A stretch of 64,000 bases of DNA from Pseudomonas palmensis (lineage in GTDB: Bacteria > Pseudomonadota > Gammaproteobacteria > Pseudomonadales > Pseudomonadaceae): assembly GCF_017848315.1 (NCBI RefSeq), contig NZ_JAFKEC010000014.1, forward strand, positions 43,768-107,767. Reading direction: 5' to 3'. The translations under genes were made by a program, and so were the position numbers. Positions 1 to 11,100 of this stretch are shown here, in pieces. How positions within the stretch are numbered: the stretch's first letter is position 1; every line of letters starts with the position of its first letter. The notes beneath the pieces were generated by a model, which had not been told where the DNA came from, did no database searches, and was given only the letters and a program-made list of their open reading frames with translations.

Positions 1-741
1 AGCGAGTCGGGTGAACTGCAGGCCCTTACCGCCGAGCGCAGCTGGAAGGAAATCGCCCGCGCCCTGATGGAAGAGCAACCCCAGGTGTTCATTCAGGTGC
101 TGCGTGATTGCGGGGCGCTGAAGCAGTTGATGCCCGAACTCGACGTGCTGTTCGGCGTTCCGCAACCTGCGGCGCATCATCCTGAAATCGACACCGGCGT
201 GCATACCCTGTCGGTGCTGGAGCAGGCGGCCCGTCACAACCAGCCGCTGACGGTACGCTGGGCCTGCCTGCTGCATGACCTGGGCAAAGGCCTGACCCCC
301 GAAGAGGAGTGGCCGCGGCATATCGCCCATGAGCACCGCGGGCTGAAGGCGATCAAGGCGGTCAACCAGCGCTTCAAGGTACCGCGCGACTGCCAGGAAC
401 TGGCCTTGCTGGTGGGCGAGTACCATACCCATGGCCACCGGGCCCTGGAGCTGAAGGCATCGACCTTGCTGGAGTTGCTGCAGCGCTTCGACGTGTACCG
501 GCGCCCGCAACGCTTTGAAGAGTTCATCGCCGCGTGCGAGATGGACGCGCGCGGGCGACTGGGGTTGGAGGAGCGTGATTATCCACAGGCCGCCTACCTG
601 CGTGGCGCAGCAGACGCCGCGCGGGCAGTGGCGGTGCAGCCACTGGTAGAGAAGGGCTTCACCGGCCAGGGCCTGGGCGAGGCGATCAAGCGCGAGCGGC
701 TGAGTGCGCTCAAGGACTACAAGGAAAGCGCCAAACCCTGA
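1..741 (+). CDS. cca: CCA-adding tRNA nucleotidyltransferase, C-terminal part
   Basis: Only the C-terminal 246 residues are in the window; the reading frame is open from base 1, so the start lies upstream. The enzyme adds or repairs the CCA end of tRNAs in the cytoplasm. The visible part carries the HD phosphohydrolase domain of multifunctional bacterial Cca: the HD pair lies in LLHDLGK (about 30% into the fragment), with further His residues in HHPEID and EYHTHGH. The N-terminal nucleotidyltransferase head is not visible. It converges on folK with a 48-bp gap that holds a GC-rich hairpin. Family assignment is firm; whether the HD domain is active cannot be judged here. Confidence 0.93.
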   Translation, partial: SESGELQALTAERSWKEIARALMEEQPQVFIQVLRDCGALKQLMPELDVLFGVPQPAAHHPEIDTGVHTLSVLEQAARHNQPLTVRWACLLHDLGKGLTPEEEWPRHIAHEHRGLKAIKAVNQRFKVPRDCQELALLVGEYHTHGHRALELKASTLLELLQRFDVYRRPQRFEEFIAACEMDARGRLGLEERDYPQAAYLRGAADAARAVAVQPLVEKGFTGQGLGEAIKRERLSALKDYKESAKP

Positions 742-757
742 ATCGATAGGCCGGCAA

Positions 758-782
758 GGGCGGCGATTCCTGATTGCCGCCC
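758..782. terminator. Convergent hairpin between cca and folK
   Basis: A 7-bp stem GGGCGGC/GCCGCCC with an 11-nt loop sits in the 48-bp gap between two convergent genes. There is no clear T tract, so this is a candidate shared terminator only. Confidence 0.4.
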
Positions 783-789
783 CTGACCG

Positions 790-1299
790 TCAGTCCAGCG
801 GCAGCGCCTTGCCATTCCAGGTGAATGGCACCGGTTCGAGCACCTGGTCGATCTGCGCCTGCTGCCACAACTGGGCCATGCTCTTGCCTGCTCCAGGGTG
901 CACCAGTTCCGGCGCGATCAACGACAATGGCCACAAGACGAACGCATTCTTGAGAATTTCGGCCCTTGGCAACACCAGGCCGTCGAAACTGCCGTGCAGG
1001 TCACCATACATCAGCACGTCGATATCCAGCGGCAGCCCCTTGCGATCCGGAGCATAACGGCCGTTGTCGGCCTCGATGAACTTCAGGCGACGGTCCAGTT
1101 CAAGCAATGGCAGGTCGGTCAGGCCGGTGACCACCAGATTGAAAAACGGCCCGCTCTTGATGCCCACCGCCTGGCTTTCGAACACCGTCGAGCAGCGCAT
1201 GTCCCTGAGCATCGCAGCCAGCGCATCGAGCCCGGCGCCGAGGTGCCGCTCGCGCTCGATGTTGCTGCCAAGGCCTAGGTATACCGGGGTCAGAGACAT
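790..1299 (-). CDS. folK: 6-hydroxymethyl-7,8-dihydropterin pyrophosphokinase
   Basis: FolK transfers pyrophosphate from ATP to 6-hydroxymethyl-7,8-dihydropterin, the step before dihydropteroate synthase in folate synthesis. The 169-residue protein has the usual family length. It begins with the family signature YLGLGSN and contains a PDRKGLPLDIDVLMYGD stretch, the conserved Asp-rich Mg2+/ATP site. The ATG overlaps the end of folB by 10 bp on the same strand, so the two folate genes form a translationally coupled pair. Nothing unusual was seen. Confidence 0.95.
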   Translation of the reverse strand: MSLTPVYLGLGSNIERERHLGAGLDALAAMLRDMRCSTVFESQAVGIKSGPFFNLVVTGLTDLPLLELDRRLKFIEADNGRYAPDRKGLPLDIDVLMYGDLHGSFDGLVLPRAEILKNAFVLWPLSLIAPELVHPGAGKSMAQLWQQAQIDQVLEPVPFTWNGKALPLD

Positions 1300-1643
1300 C
1301 CGCGCTCGATCTCCACGCCCACCCCGCTTGCCGCCGCGATGGCGCCAGGCTTGGTCAGCTTCAGTTGCAGCCAGGGAATCTGGAACTCGTCCATCAGCAC
1401 CTTGGCCAGGCGTTCGGCGAACGTCTCGACCAGCTCATAGCTGGCCTGTTCGGCAAATGCCTGGATACGTGCCGTGACGCTGGCATAGTCCAGGGCCAGG
1501 CTCAGGTCGTCGCCGGCCGCCGCCGGGCGATTGTCCCAGGCGAACCGCAGGTCCAGGCGCAGGCACTGGCGAATACCGCGTTCCCAGTCATAGGCGCCGA
1601 TCACGGTGTCGACTTCCAGCCCTTCGATGAACACTCTGTCCAA
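1290..1643 (-). CDS. folB: Dihydroneopterin aldolase
   Basis: FolB cleaves 7,8-dihydroneopterin to 6-hydroxymethyl-dihydropterin and glycolaldehyde, feeding the FolK step encoded immediately downstream. The start chosen is TTG at 1643, giving [21 protein letters not shown] at the N-terminus; a GGAGAG Shine-Dalgarno sequence lies just upstream. A longer frame from another TTG at 1667 would place that ribosome site inside the gene and is less likely. The product of about 117 residues matches the family, with conserved VIGAYDWE and the LTKPGAI segment containing the catalytic Lys. The TTG start may keep expression low. Confidence 0.93.
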   Translation of the reverse strand: MDRVFIEGLEVDTVIGAYDWERGIRQCLRLDLRFAWDNRPAAAGDDLSLALDYASVTARIQAFAEQASYELVETFAERLAKVLMDEFQIPWLQLKLTKPGAIAAASGVGVEIERGCL

Positions 1644-1717
1644 GCACTTCTCTCCACAGCACGACAAGGGCGCCTTGCGCCGCTAGAATCAGGGCGTCCT
1701 CGCCCGGAATAGTTAGC

Positions 1718-2287
1718 ATGTTTTGGTTACTGGCGTCGCTCGCCTACCTGCTCGGCTCGCTGTCCTTCGCCATCGTTCTCAGCCGCCTGAGCGGCAGCCC
1801 CGACCCGCGTGCCTGCGGCTCAGGCAATGCCGGCGCCACCAACATGCTGCGTCTGGCAGGCCGCAAGCTGGCGATCCTGACCCTGCTTGGCGACCTGTGC
1901 AAGGGCCTGTTGCCCGTGCTCATCGCCAGCCTGGTCGGCCTCAACGAGCAGCAGCAGGCCTGGATAGGCCTGTGCGCGGTGGTCGGCCACCTGTTTCCGC
2001 TGTACTTCCGCTTTCGCGGCGGCAAGGGCGTGGCCACTGCCGCCGGCGTGCTGCTGGGGCTCTACCCCCCGGCCGCCCTGCTGGCCATCAGCGCATGGCT
2101 GCTGACCTTCTACCTGACCCGCACCAGCTCGCTGGCCGCCTTGATCGCAACGCCCCTGGCCCTGCCCCTGCTGGCCTGGCGCGAACCCGAGGCGCTGCTG
2201 CCGATGAGCGTGCTGACCGTGCTCATCGTATGGCGCCATCGCGGCAATCTACGCGACCTTTTTGCCGGGCGCGAACGGCATTTCTGA
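1718..2287 (+). CDS. plsY: Glycerol-3-phosphate acyltransferase PlsY
   Basis: PlsY is an inner-membrane acyltransferase that moves an acyl group from acyl-phosphate to glycerol-3-phosphate, the first committed step of phospholipid synthesis. The 189-residue protein is almost entirely hydrophobic with about five membrane segments. It shows the three family motifs: SGNAGATN near residue 37, [18 protein letters not shown] near residue 90, and a C-terminal HRGN segment. It lies divergently from folB (74-bp gap) and converges on tsaD. The ATG at 1718 has only a weak GGAA ribosome site. Confidence 0.95.
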   Translation: MFWLLASLAYLLGSLSFAIVLSRLSGSPDPRACGSGNAGATNMLRLAGRKLAILTLLGDLCKGLLPVLIASLVGLNEQQQAWIGLCAVVGHLFPLYFRFRGGKGVATAAGVLLGLYPPAALLAISAWLLTFYLTRTSSLAALIATPLALPLLAWREPEALLPMSVLTVLIVWRHRGNLRDLFAGRERHF

Positions 2288-2295
2288 GGCGTTCA

Positions 2296-2312
2296 CATGA
2301 GCGGCGCTCATG
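2296..2312. terminator. Hairpin between plsY and tsaD
   Basis: A perfect 7-bp stem CATGAGC/GCTCATG with a 3-nt loop fills the 26-bp gap between these convergent genes. It has no T run; candidate bidirectional terminator only. Confidence 0.35.
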
Positions 2313-2313
2313 C

Positions 2314-3339
2314 TCACAGCCCCTGCAACTGCTCCATCGGCCAGCGTGCCTGCACGCTGATCGCCAGGGTTTCCCGCTGCCCGGCCGCCAGACGCTGGCA
2401 CCCGGCATAGGCGATCATCGCGCCGTTGTCGGTGCAGAACTCGGGTCGCGCGTAGTACACATTGCCCTTGAGCCCGGCCAGCATCTCCTCCAGCGAGGCA
2501 CGCAGGGCCTTGTTGGCACTCACCCCACCTGCGATCACCAGGCGCTTGAGCCCGGCCTGCTTGAGGGCGCGCTTGCACTTGATGGTCAAAGTCTCCACCA
2601 CCGCCTGCTGGAACGCCAGAGCGATGTCGCAACGGGTCTGCTCGGTGTCGTCCCCGGTACGCTGGCACTGCTGCCAGGTGTTCAGGGCAAAGGTCTTCAG
2701 GCCGCTGAAGCTGAAATCCAGGCCCGGACGATCGGTCATCGGCCGCGGGAACACGAACCGACCCGGCACGCCCTGCAGCGCCAGGCGCGCGATCTCCGGG
2801 CCACCGGGATAGTTCAGGCCCATCATCTTGGCCGTCTTGTCAAACGCTTCGCCGGCCGCATCGTCGAGGGACTCGCCAAGCAGTTCGTACTGGCCGATGC
2901 CATCCACACGTACCAACTGCGTATGGCCGCCCGACACCAGCAAGGCGACGAACGGAAACTCCGGCGGTTGCGCCTCGAGCATCGGTGCCAGCAGGTGGCC
3001 CTCCATGTGGTGCACGCCCAGGGCCGGGATGCCCCAGGCAAACGCCAGCGCCTGGGCGCACGAAGCCCCCACCAGCAGCGCCCCGACCAGGCCAGGGCCT
3101 GCCGTGTAGGCGATGGCGTCGATCTCGGTGGCCACGCAGTCGGCCTCGGCCAGCACCTGGCGGATCAACGGCAGCATGCGCTTGACGTGATCACGCGAGG
3201 CCAGCTCCGGCACAACCCCGCCATACGCGCGGTGCAGGTCGATCTGACTGAACAGTGCATCGGCCAGCAGGCCGCGTTCGCTGTCGTATAATGCGACACC
3301 AGTTTCGTCGCAGGATGTTTCCAATCCCAGTACTAGCAT
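2314..3339 (-). CDS. tsaD: tRNA N6-threonylcarbamoyladenosine transferase TsaD
   Basis: TsaD (Gcp/YgjD) transfers the threonylcarbamoyl group to A37 of tRNAs that read ANN codons, working with TsaB, TsaE and TsaC. The 341-residue protein is full length and starts with the ASKHA-fold signature [13 protein letters not shown]. The metal-binding motif HMEGH lies at residues 111-115, and later motifs include SGGHTQL and AGGVSAN. It is divergent from rpsU across a 202-bp shared upstream region, the arrangement commonly seen in gammaproteobacteria. Function is firmly assigned from family signatures. Confidence 0.97.
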   Translation of the reverse strand: MLVLGLETSCDETGVALYDSERGLLADALFSQIDLHRAYGGVVPELASRDHVKRMLPLIRQVLAEADCVATEIDAIAYTAGPGLVGALLVGASCAQALAFAWGIPALGVHHMEGHLLAPMLEAQPPEFPFVALLVSGGHTQLVRVDGIGQYELLGESLDDAAGEAFDKTAKMMGLNYPGGPEIARLALQGVPGRFVFPRPMTDRPGLDFSFSGLKTFALNTWQQCQRTGDDTEQTRCDIALAFQQAVVETLTIKCKRALKQAGLKRLVIAGGVSANKALRASLEEMLAGLKGNVYYARPEFCTDNGAMIAYAGCQRLAAGQRETLAISVQARWPMEQLQGL

Positions 3340-3442
3340 GGGTTTGCGCCTTGTTGGGGCTGAATTCGAAGGCGCGCATGATAGTCCTCGCTCCCGGTGC
3401 CGACCAGCGGTTTTCGATCAGAGGCTTTGCATTCAGGCCAGC

Positions 3443-3467
3443 TAAGGGTTAACATCCGCAACCCTTA
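3443..3467. promoter_or_regulatory. Inverted repeat in tsaD/rpsU divergent region
   Basis: TAAGGGTT and AACCCTTA form an 8-bp perfect inverted repeat around a 9-nt spacer, about 75 bp before the rpsU start. It could be an rpsU leader hairpin or an operator; the sequence alone does not decide. Confidence 0.3.
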
Positions 3468-3541
3468 AAAACCGACGTTCTCCAGTGCACATATTTGCCA
3501 CGAGTTCGTTGACCCCCGGTAATGAATGAAGGTAGCTCTGG

Positions 3542-3757
3542 ATGCCAGCCGTCAAAGTTAAAGAGAACGAACCCTTCGACGTAGCTCTGCGTCGTTTCAA
3601 GCGCTCCTGCGAAAAAGCCGGTGTACTGGCTGAAGTTCGTAGCCGCGAATTTTACGAGAAGCCAACTTCCGAGCGTAAGCGCAAGGCAGCAGCCGCTGTC
3701 AAACGCCACGCCAAGAAAGTTCAGCGCGAACAGCGCCGCGCCGTTCGTCTGTACTGA
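3542..3757 (+). CDS. rpsU: 30S ribosomal protein S21
   Basis: A 71-residue, Lys/Arg-rich protein with the S21 signature [18 protein letters not shown] near the N-terminus. S21 sits on the 30S platform near the anti-Shine-Dalgarno end of 16S rRNA and helps initiation. It is the first gene of the classical rpsU-dnaG-rpoD macromolecular synthesis block; here 320 bp separate it from dnaG. The ATG at 3542 is the only sensible start. Confidence 0.98.
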
Positions 3758-4077
3758 TACAGACGTTCGTCGCCAGCTTCTGCCATGCCCGGTGCAAGCC
3801 GGGCTGTCGGCAGTTGATGCTGTTTCCTCTGGCCTGGACCTTCGGGTCGAGCGCCTGAGATGCCCAAACTGCTATGCAGCAAGGGCAAGCCTGCCTCACA
3901 CGTCAGACCTGGCCTAACCGCCAGCAGTGCACGTCACCCCTGACGAGCCTTCACCGGCTGCAGACGAGCACACCCCTTTCCTTTTTTGTGTCACGTCATT
4001 CGAGCTTGCGTCGAATGCGTCGCTGTTCCCGCAGCATTAGCGATTACACTTGATTGTCGCCTGATGACGAGAGTGCC
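3758..4077. other. rpsU-dnaG intergenic region with hairpin
   Basis: No gene is apparent in these 320 bp. A two-part hairpin at 3780-3813 (outer CTGCC/GGCAG, inner GCCCGG/CCGGGC) follows rpsU. It lacks a T tract but sits where E. coli has a terminator that lowers dnaG expression relative to rpsU, so an attenuating role is plausible. Confidence 0.4.
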
Positions 4078-6057
4078 ATGGCCGGGCTGATTCCCCAGAG
4101 TTTTATTGACGACCTCCTCAACCGCACCGACATCGTCGACGTGGTGAGTTCGCGTGTAAACCTGAAAAAGTCCGGCAAGAACCACACGGCCTGCTGCCCG
4201 TTCCACAAGGAGAAGACCCCCTCCTTCAGCGTCAGCCCCGACAAGCAGTTCTACTACTGCTTCGGTTGCGGCGCCGGCGGCAACGCCTTGGGCTTCATCA
4301 TGGACCACGACAACCTGGACTTCCCCCAGGCTGTCGAAGAGCTGGCCAAGGCCGCCGGCATGGAAGTGCCGCGCGAAGAGAGCAGCCGCGGGCAAAAGCC
4401 CCGCCAGCCCACCGATTCGCCGCTGTACCCGCTGCTCGAGGCCGCTGCCGAGTTCTATCGCCAGGCCCTGAAGAACCACCCGACACGCCGCTCGGCCGTC
4501 GAATACCTCAAGGGCCGCGGCCTGTCCGGCGAAATCGCTCGCGACTTCGGCCTGGGCTTCGCGCCGCCGGGCTGGGACAACCTGTTCAAGCACCTGAGCA
4601 GCGACGCCCTGCAGCAAAAGGCCATGGTCGACGCCGGCCTGCTGATCGAGAATGCCGAGACCGGCAAGCGCTATGACCGCTTCCGCGACCGCGTGATGTT
4701 TCCCATCCGCGACAGCCGTGGCCGGGTCATCGCCTTCGGTGGGCGGGTGCTGGGCGACGACAAGCCCAAGTACCTGAACTCCCCCGAAACCCCTGTGTTC
4801 CACAAGGGCCAGGAGCTCTACGGGCTGTACGAGGCACGCAAGTTCAACCGCAACCTCGACGAGATCATCGTGGTCGAGGGCTACATGGACGTCATCGCCC
4901 TGGCCCAGCAAGGTTTGCGCAATGCCGTGGCCACCCTTGGCACCGCCACCAGCGAAGACCACCTCAAGCGCCTGTTCCGCGTGGTGCCCAGCGTGCTGTT
5001 CTGCTTCGACGGCGACCAGGCCGGCCGCAATGCCGCCTGGCGTGCCCTGGAAGCCACGCTGTCGAGCCTGCAGGACGGGCGCAAGGCGCGCTTTCTGTTC
5101 CTGCCCGAAGGCGAAGACCCGGACACCCTGGTGCGTGCCGAGGGCACCGACGCCTTCCGTGCGCGCATCAACCAGCATGCTCAGCCGCTGGCCGATTACT
5201 TCTTCCAGCAACTGACCGAAGAAGCCGACCCGCGGTCGCTCGAAGGCAAGGCGCACATGGTGACCCTGGCCGCGCCGTTGATCGACAAAGTGCCCGGTGC
5301 CAACCTCAAGGCCCTGATGCGCAACCGCCTGCGCGAAATAACCGGCCTGGACCTGCACCAGGTCGAACAACTGGCCCACAGCGCCCCCAGCGAGGCGCCA
5401 CCGGCGTACGACCCGGGCATCGACTACGATGCGATTCCCGACTACAGCCCGGATTACAGCGACTTCCACCAGCCCGAGCATTTCCAGCCGCAGCAGCAAC
5501 AATGGACACCAAGCCAGGGCGGGCAGAAGAAGAAGTGGGAAGGCAAGCCCTGGGACAAGAAGGGCAAGCCGTGGGACAAGAACGGCAAACGCGACTTCCA
5601 GCCACCGCCGCGGGTGCCGACGTCGGTGGAACCGCCGACCTTGAGCGCCCTGCGCACCCTCATGCACCATCCGCAACTGGCCAAGAAGGTCGAGGATGCC
5701 AGCCATTTCGCCGCTGAAGAGCATGTGTATGCCCAGCTGCTGGTGGCGTTGCTCGAAGCCTTGCAAAAGAATCCTGAGCTACGCTCCTTACAGCTGATCG
5801 CGCGTTGGCACGGCACCGAACAGGGCCGATTGTTGCGCGCATTGGCAGAAAAGGAATGGCTGATCGATGCCGACAACCTTGAACAACAGTTTTTCGACAC
5901 CATAACTAGCTTGTCCGCTCGCCAACGCGAGCGCAGCCTGGAACATCTGCTCAGGAAAGCACGTCAAAGTGAGTTGAGCGCAGACGAGAAAAATCAGCTG
6001 CGTGACCTGTTAAGCCGGAATGTTCCCGCACAAACCCCGACCTCAACTGGCGCGTGA
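4078..6057 (+). CDS. dnaG: DNA primase
   Basis: DnaG synthesises RNA primers at the replication fork. From the ATG at 4078 the protein is 659 residues and begins MAGLIPQSFIDDLL. The zinc-binding set is C40, H43, C61 and C64. The TOPRIM catalytic centre is E266 in VVEGYMD with D310 and D312 in FDGDQAG. A long low-complexity linker (roughly residues 440-520), rich in Pro, Gln, Trp and Lys and holding a short KPWDK repeat, separates the polymerase core from the C-terminal DnaB-interacting domain. An upstream TTG at 4054 in the same frame was rejected because the family starts at MAGL. rpoD follows after 67 bp. Confidence 0.97.
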   Translation: MAGLIPQSFIDDLLNRTDIVDVVSSRVNLKKSGKNHTACCPFHKEKTPSFSVSPDKQFYYCFGCGAGGNALGFIMDHDNLDFPQAVEELAKAAGMEVPREESSRGQKPRQPTDSPLYPLLEAAAEFYRQALKNHPTRRSAVEYLKGRGLSGEIARDFGLGFAPPGWDNLFKHLSSDALQQKAMVDAGLLIENAETGKRYDRFRDRVMFPIRDSRGRVIAFGGRVLGDDKPKYLNSPETPVFHKGQELYGLYEARKFNRNLDEIIVVEGYMDVIALAQQGLRNAVATLGTATSEDHLKRLFRVVPSVLFCFDGDQAGRNAAWRALEATLSSLQDGRKARFLFLPEGEDPDTLVRAEGTDAFRARINQHAQPLADYFFQQLTEEADPRSLEGKAHMVTLAAPLIDKVPGANLKALMRNRLREITGLDLHQVEQLAHSAPSEAPPAYDPGIDYDAIPDYSPDYSDFHQPEHFQPQQQQWTPSQGGQKKKWEGKPWDKKGKPWDKNGKRDFQPPPRVPTSVEPPTLSALRTLMHHPQLAKKVEDASHFAAEEHVYAQLLVALLEALQKNPELRSLQLIARWHGTEQGRLLRALAEKEWLIDADNLEQQFFDTITSLSARQRERSLEHLLRKARQSELSADEKNQLRDLLSRNVPAQTPTSTGA

Positions 6058-6077
6058 GGTCCTAGCTCGGGTATAAT
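6049..6077 (+). promoter_or_regulatory. Candidate promoter upstream of rpoD
   Basis: A perfect TATAAT box at 6072-6077 lies 48 bp before the rpoD start and just after the dnaG stop. A -35 element at the proper spacing is weak (TGGCGC). It would let rpoD be transcribed independently of dnaG. Confidence 0.45.
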
Positions 6078-6124
6078 CCTCGGCTTGTTTTTTGCCCGCC
6101 AAGACCTTCAGTGGATAGGGTGTT

Positions 6125-7978
<1,854 letters not shown>

Positions 7979-7983
7979 TGACG

Positions 7984-8014
7984 AACCCCGGCAAATGCCG
8001 GGGTTTTTCTTTTT
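7984..8014 (+). terminator. Intrinsic terminator of rpoD
   Basis: A 9-bp perfect stem AACCCCGGC/GCCGGGGTT with an AAAT loop is followed by a T-rich tract (TTTTTCTTTTT). This is a textbook Rho-independent terminator immediately after rpoD. Confidence 0.93.
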
Positions 8015-8105
8015 CAGGCCCTGACGTTTTAACCCCTGCGTTCTTCGCCCTTCGGCCAAACCCCCGTCTACACTCGAATCTATCCACTTGAGTGACGAGG
8101 CCGCT

Positions 8106-11100
8106 ATGCCCAGACTGCCGGCCCTCGTGCTGCCCCTCCTGCTGATGTGGAGTGCAGCGGCCGGCGCCTTGACCCTGAACGACGAAGAGAAAGCCTGGCT
8201 CAGTGCGCATCCGCAGCTGCGCCTGGGCGTCGACGCATCCTGGCCACCCTTCGAATACCGTGACCAGGACGGCAAGTACCAGGGATTGGCCGCCGACTAC
8301 ATTGCGTTGATCCAGGAGCGCCTGGGTGTTGTGTTCACGCCGATCGAGCCGAGCAGTTGGTCGGCCGTGCTCGAACAGGCCCGGCAGGGCCAGCTGGACC
8401 TGCTGCCCGGCATCATGTCCACCCCCGAACGCCAGGGCTACCTGGCCTTCACCCGCCCTTACCTCGACTTCCCCATCGTGATCCTGGCCCACGAAGGCGG
8501 GCCCAGGCCACGTGACCTCAAGGAGCTGTACGGCCTGAAAGTCGCCGTGGTGGAGAACTACGCCCCACACGAACTGCTGCGTACCCACCACCCCGACCTC
8601 AACCTGGTGGCGCTGCCCAATGTCAGCTCGGCGCTTCAGGCCCTGGCCACCGACGAAGTCGATGCCGTGGTCGGCGACCTCGCCTCCAGCGTCTGGAGCC
8701 TGCGCCAGCTAAAGCTCGAAGGGCTCTACGTCAGCGGCGAAACCCCTTACCGCTACCAGCTGGCCATGGCGGCCCCGCGCCAACAGAAGATGCTGATCGG
8801 CATCCTCGACAAGGTGATTGCCGACATGAGCCCGGCCGAGCTCAGTCATATCCAGGAGCGCTGGGTCGGCAAAGTGCTGGAAAACAGCAACCGCTGGCGC
8901 GACCTGCTGCTCTACGGCCTGCCCGGCATCCTGCTGCTGGTGGCGATACTGGCGGCGGTGATGCGCGTCAACCGTCGGCTAAGCTCGGAAATTTCCCGGC
9001 GCATAGCCCTGGAACAGGAGCTGCGCAGCAGCGAGTACCACTACCGCGGCCTGGTCGAGAGCCTCTCGGCGATTGCCTGGGAAGCCGATGCCAACAACTT
9101 CACCTACAGCTACGTCTCGCCCCACGCCGAAGACCTGCTCGGCTACCCGATCAGCCAATGGCTCAAGCCCGGCTTCTGGCGCGACATCCTGCACCCGGAC
9201 GACGCCCTCTGGGCACAGGCCTACTGCGACAGCGAAACCGCCGCCGGCCGCGACCACAGCCTGGACTACCGGGTGATCCGCGCCGATGGCAGGGTGCTGT
9301 GGGTACGCGACATCGTCAGCCTGATCGAGCATGGGCACACCCCGGTGATGCGCGGGCTGATGATCGACATCAGCGAAACCAAGAACACCGAGCAGGCCCT
9401 GCGTCTGTCGGAGCAGAAGTTCGCCTCGGTGTTCCAGCAATGCCCCGACATCCTGCTGATCGCCCGGGTCAGCGATGGCTGCCTGCTGGAGGTCAACGAA
9501 GCCTTCGAGGACCAGATCGGCCTGAGCCAGGACCAGGTGATCGGCCGCACCGCCGCCGAGCTCAACCTGTGGGGCATCGAAGACCAGGGGCCAGCCCCGC
9601 TGCAGCGCCTGCAGGGCGGCAACATCCGCAACCTCGAAATGCCTTTTCGGCGCAGCAACGGCCAGCTGTTCACCGGGCTCACCTCGGCGGAGATCTTCGA
9701 CCTGGACAGCACCCCGGCGCTGGTGGTGGCGGTGCGCGACATCAGCCAGCTCAAACAGACCCAGGAGCAACTGCAGACCTCCGAAGAAAAGTTCGCCAAG
9801 GCCTTCCACGCCTCGCCTGACGGCCTGCTGCTGTCGCGCCAGAGCGACGGGCTGCTGATCGAGGTCAACGACGGGTTCTGCCGCATCACCGGCTTCGATA
9901 GCCAGGTACTGGACCACAGCACCCTGGAGCTGGGCATCTGGGTAGACCTCAACGAGCGCCGGCAACTGCTCGAGCTGCTGAACCTAAACGGCTTCGTACG
10001 CGACTTCAGCTGCCACATCCGCCGCGCCGACGGGCAGATCCGCCTGTGCGAAGTCTCGGCGCGGCCGCTGCCGATTGCCGGCGTGGACTGCATGCTGACC
10101 ATCGCCCGCGACATCACCGAGCGCCATCTGATGCAGGAAAAACTGCAACTGGCGGCCACTGTGTTCGAAAACACGGCCGAAGGCGTACTGATCACCGACA
10201 TCGACCAGCACATCAGTGCGGTCAACCGCGCGTTCAGCGAAATCACCGGCTACAGCGAGTTCGAAGCGCTGGGCCAGACCCCGCGCCTGCTCGCCTCGGG
10301 CCAGCACGACAGCGCCTTCTACGCCGCCCTGTGGCATCAGCTGACCGCCGAGGGCCACTGGCAGGGCGAAATCCAGAACCGGCGCAAGAGCGGCGAGCTC
10401 TACCCTGCGTGGCTGACCATCAGCGCCGTGCGCAATCACGAGCGTGAGATCACCCACTTCGTCGCCGTGTTCGCCGACATCTCCAGCCTCAAGCATGCCC
10501 AGGCCGAGCTCGACTACCAGGCCCACCATGACCCCCTCACCGGCCTGCCCAACCGCACCCTGTTCGAAAGCCGGCTGCAGGCCGCACTCAGCAGCCCGCA
10601 GCCTTCGGGTCGCCAGGGCGCGGTACTGTTCCTCGACCTGGACCGCTTCAAGCACATCAACGACAGCCTCGGCCACCCGGTCGGCGACCTGCTGCTCAAG
10701 GCAATCGCGCAGCGCCTGAAAGAACAGGTGCGCGACAACGACACCGTGGCACGCCTGGGCGGGGACGAATTCATCATCCTGCTGCCCGGCCTGCACCAGC
10801 CAAGCGATGCCGAGCATATCGCCAACAAGCTACTGGCCTGCTTTGGCGCACCGTTCCAGGCCGGCGAACACGAGTTCTTCACCAGTGCCAGTATCGGCAC
10901 CAGCCTGTACCCCCAGGACGGCACCGACGTGGCCTCGTTGATCCGCAACGCCGATGCGGCCATGTACCGCTCCAAGGCCAAGGGGCGCAACCGGGTCGAG
11001 AGCTACACCCGCGACCTGACCGCCCAGGCCGCCGAGCGCATCGCGCTGGAGCACGAACTGCGCCGCGCCATCGAGCGCAAGGAACTGAGCCTGAGCTACC

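Noticed and set aside
3991..5766. 591-codon minus-strand frame over dnaG
   Set aside because: Shadow frame; dnaG on the plus strand has all primase motifs.
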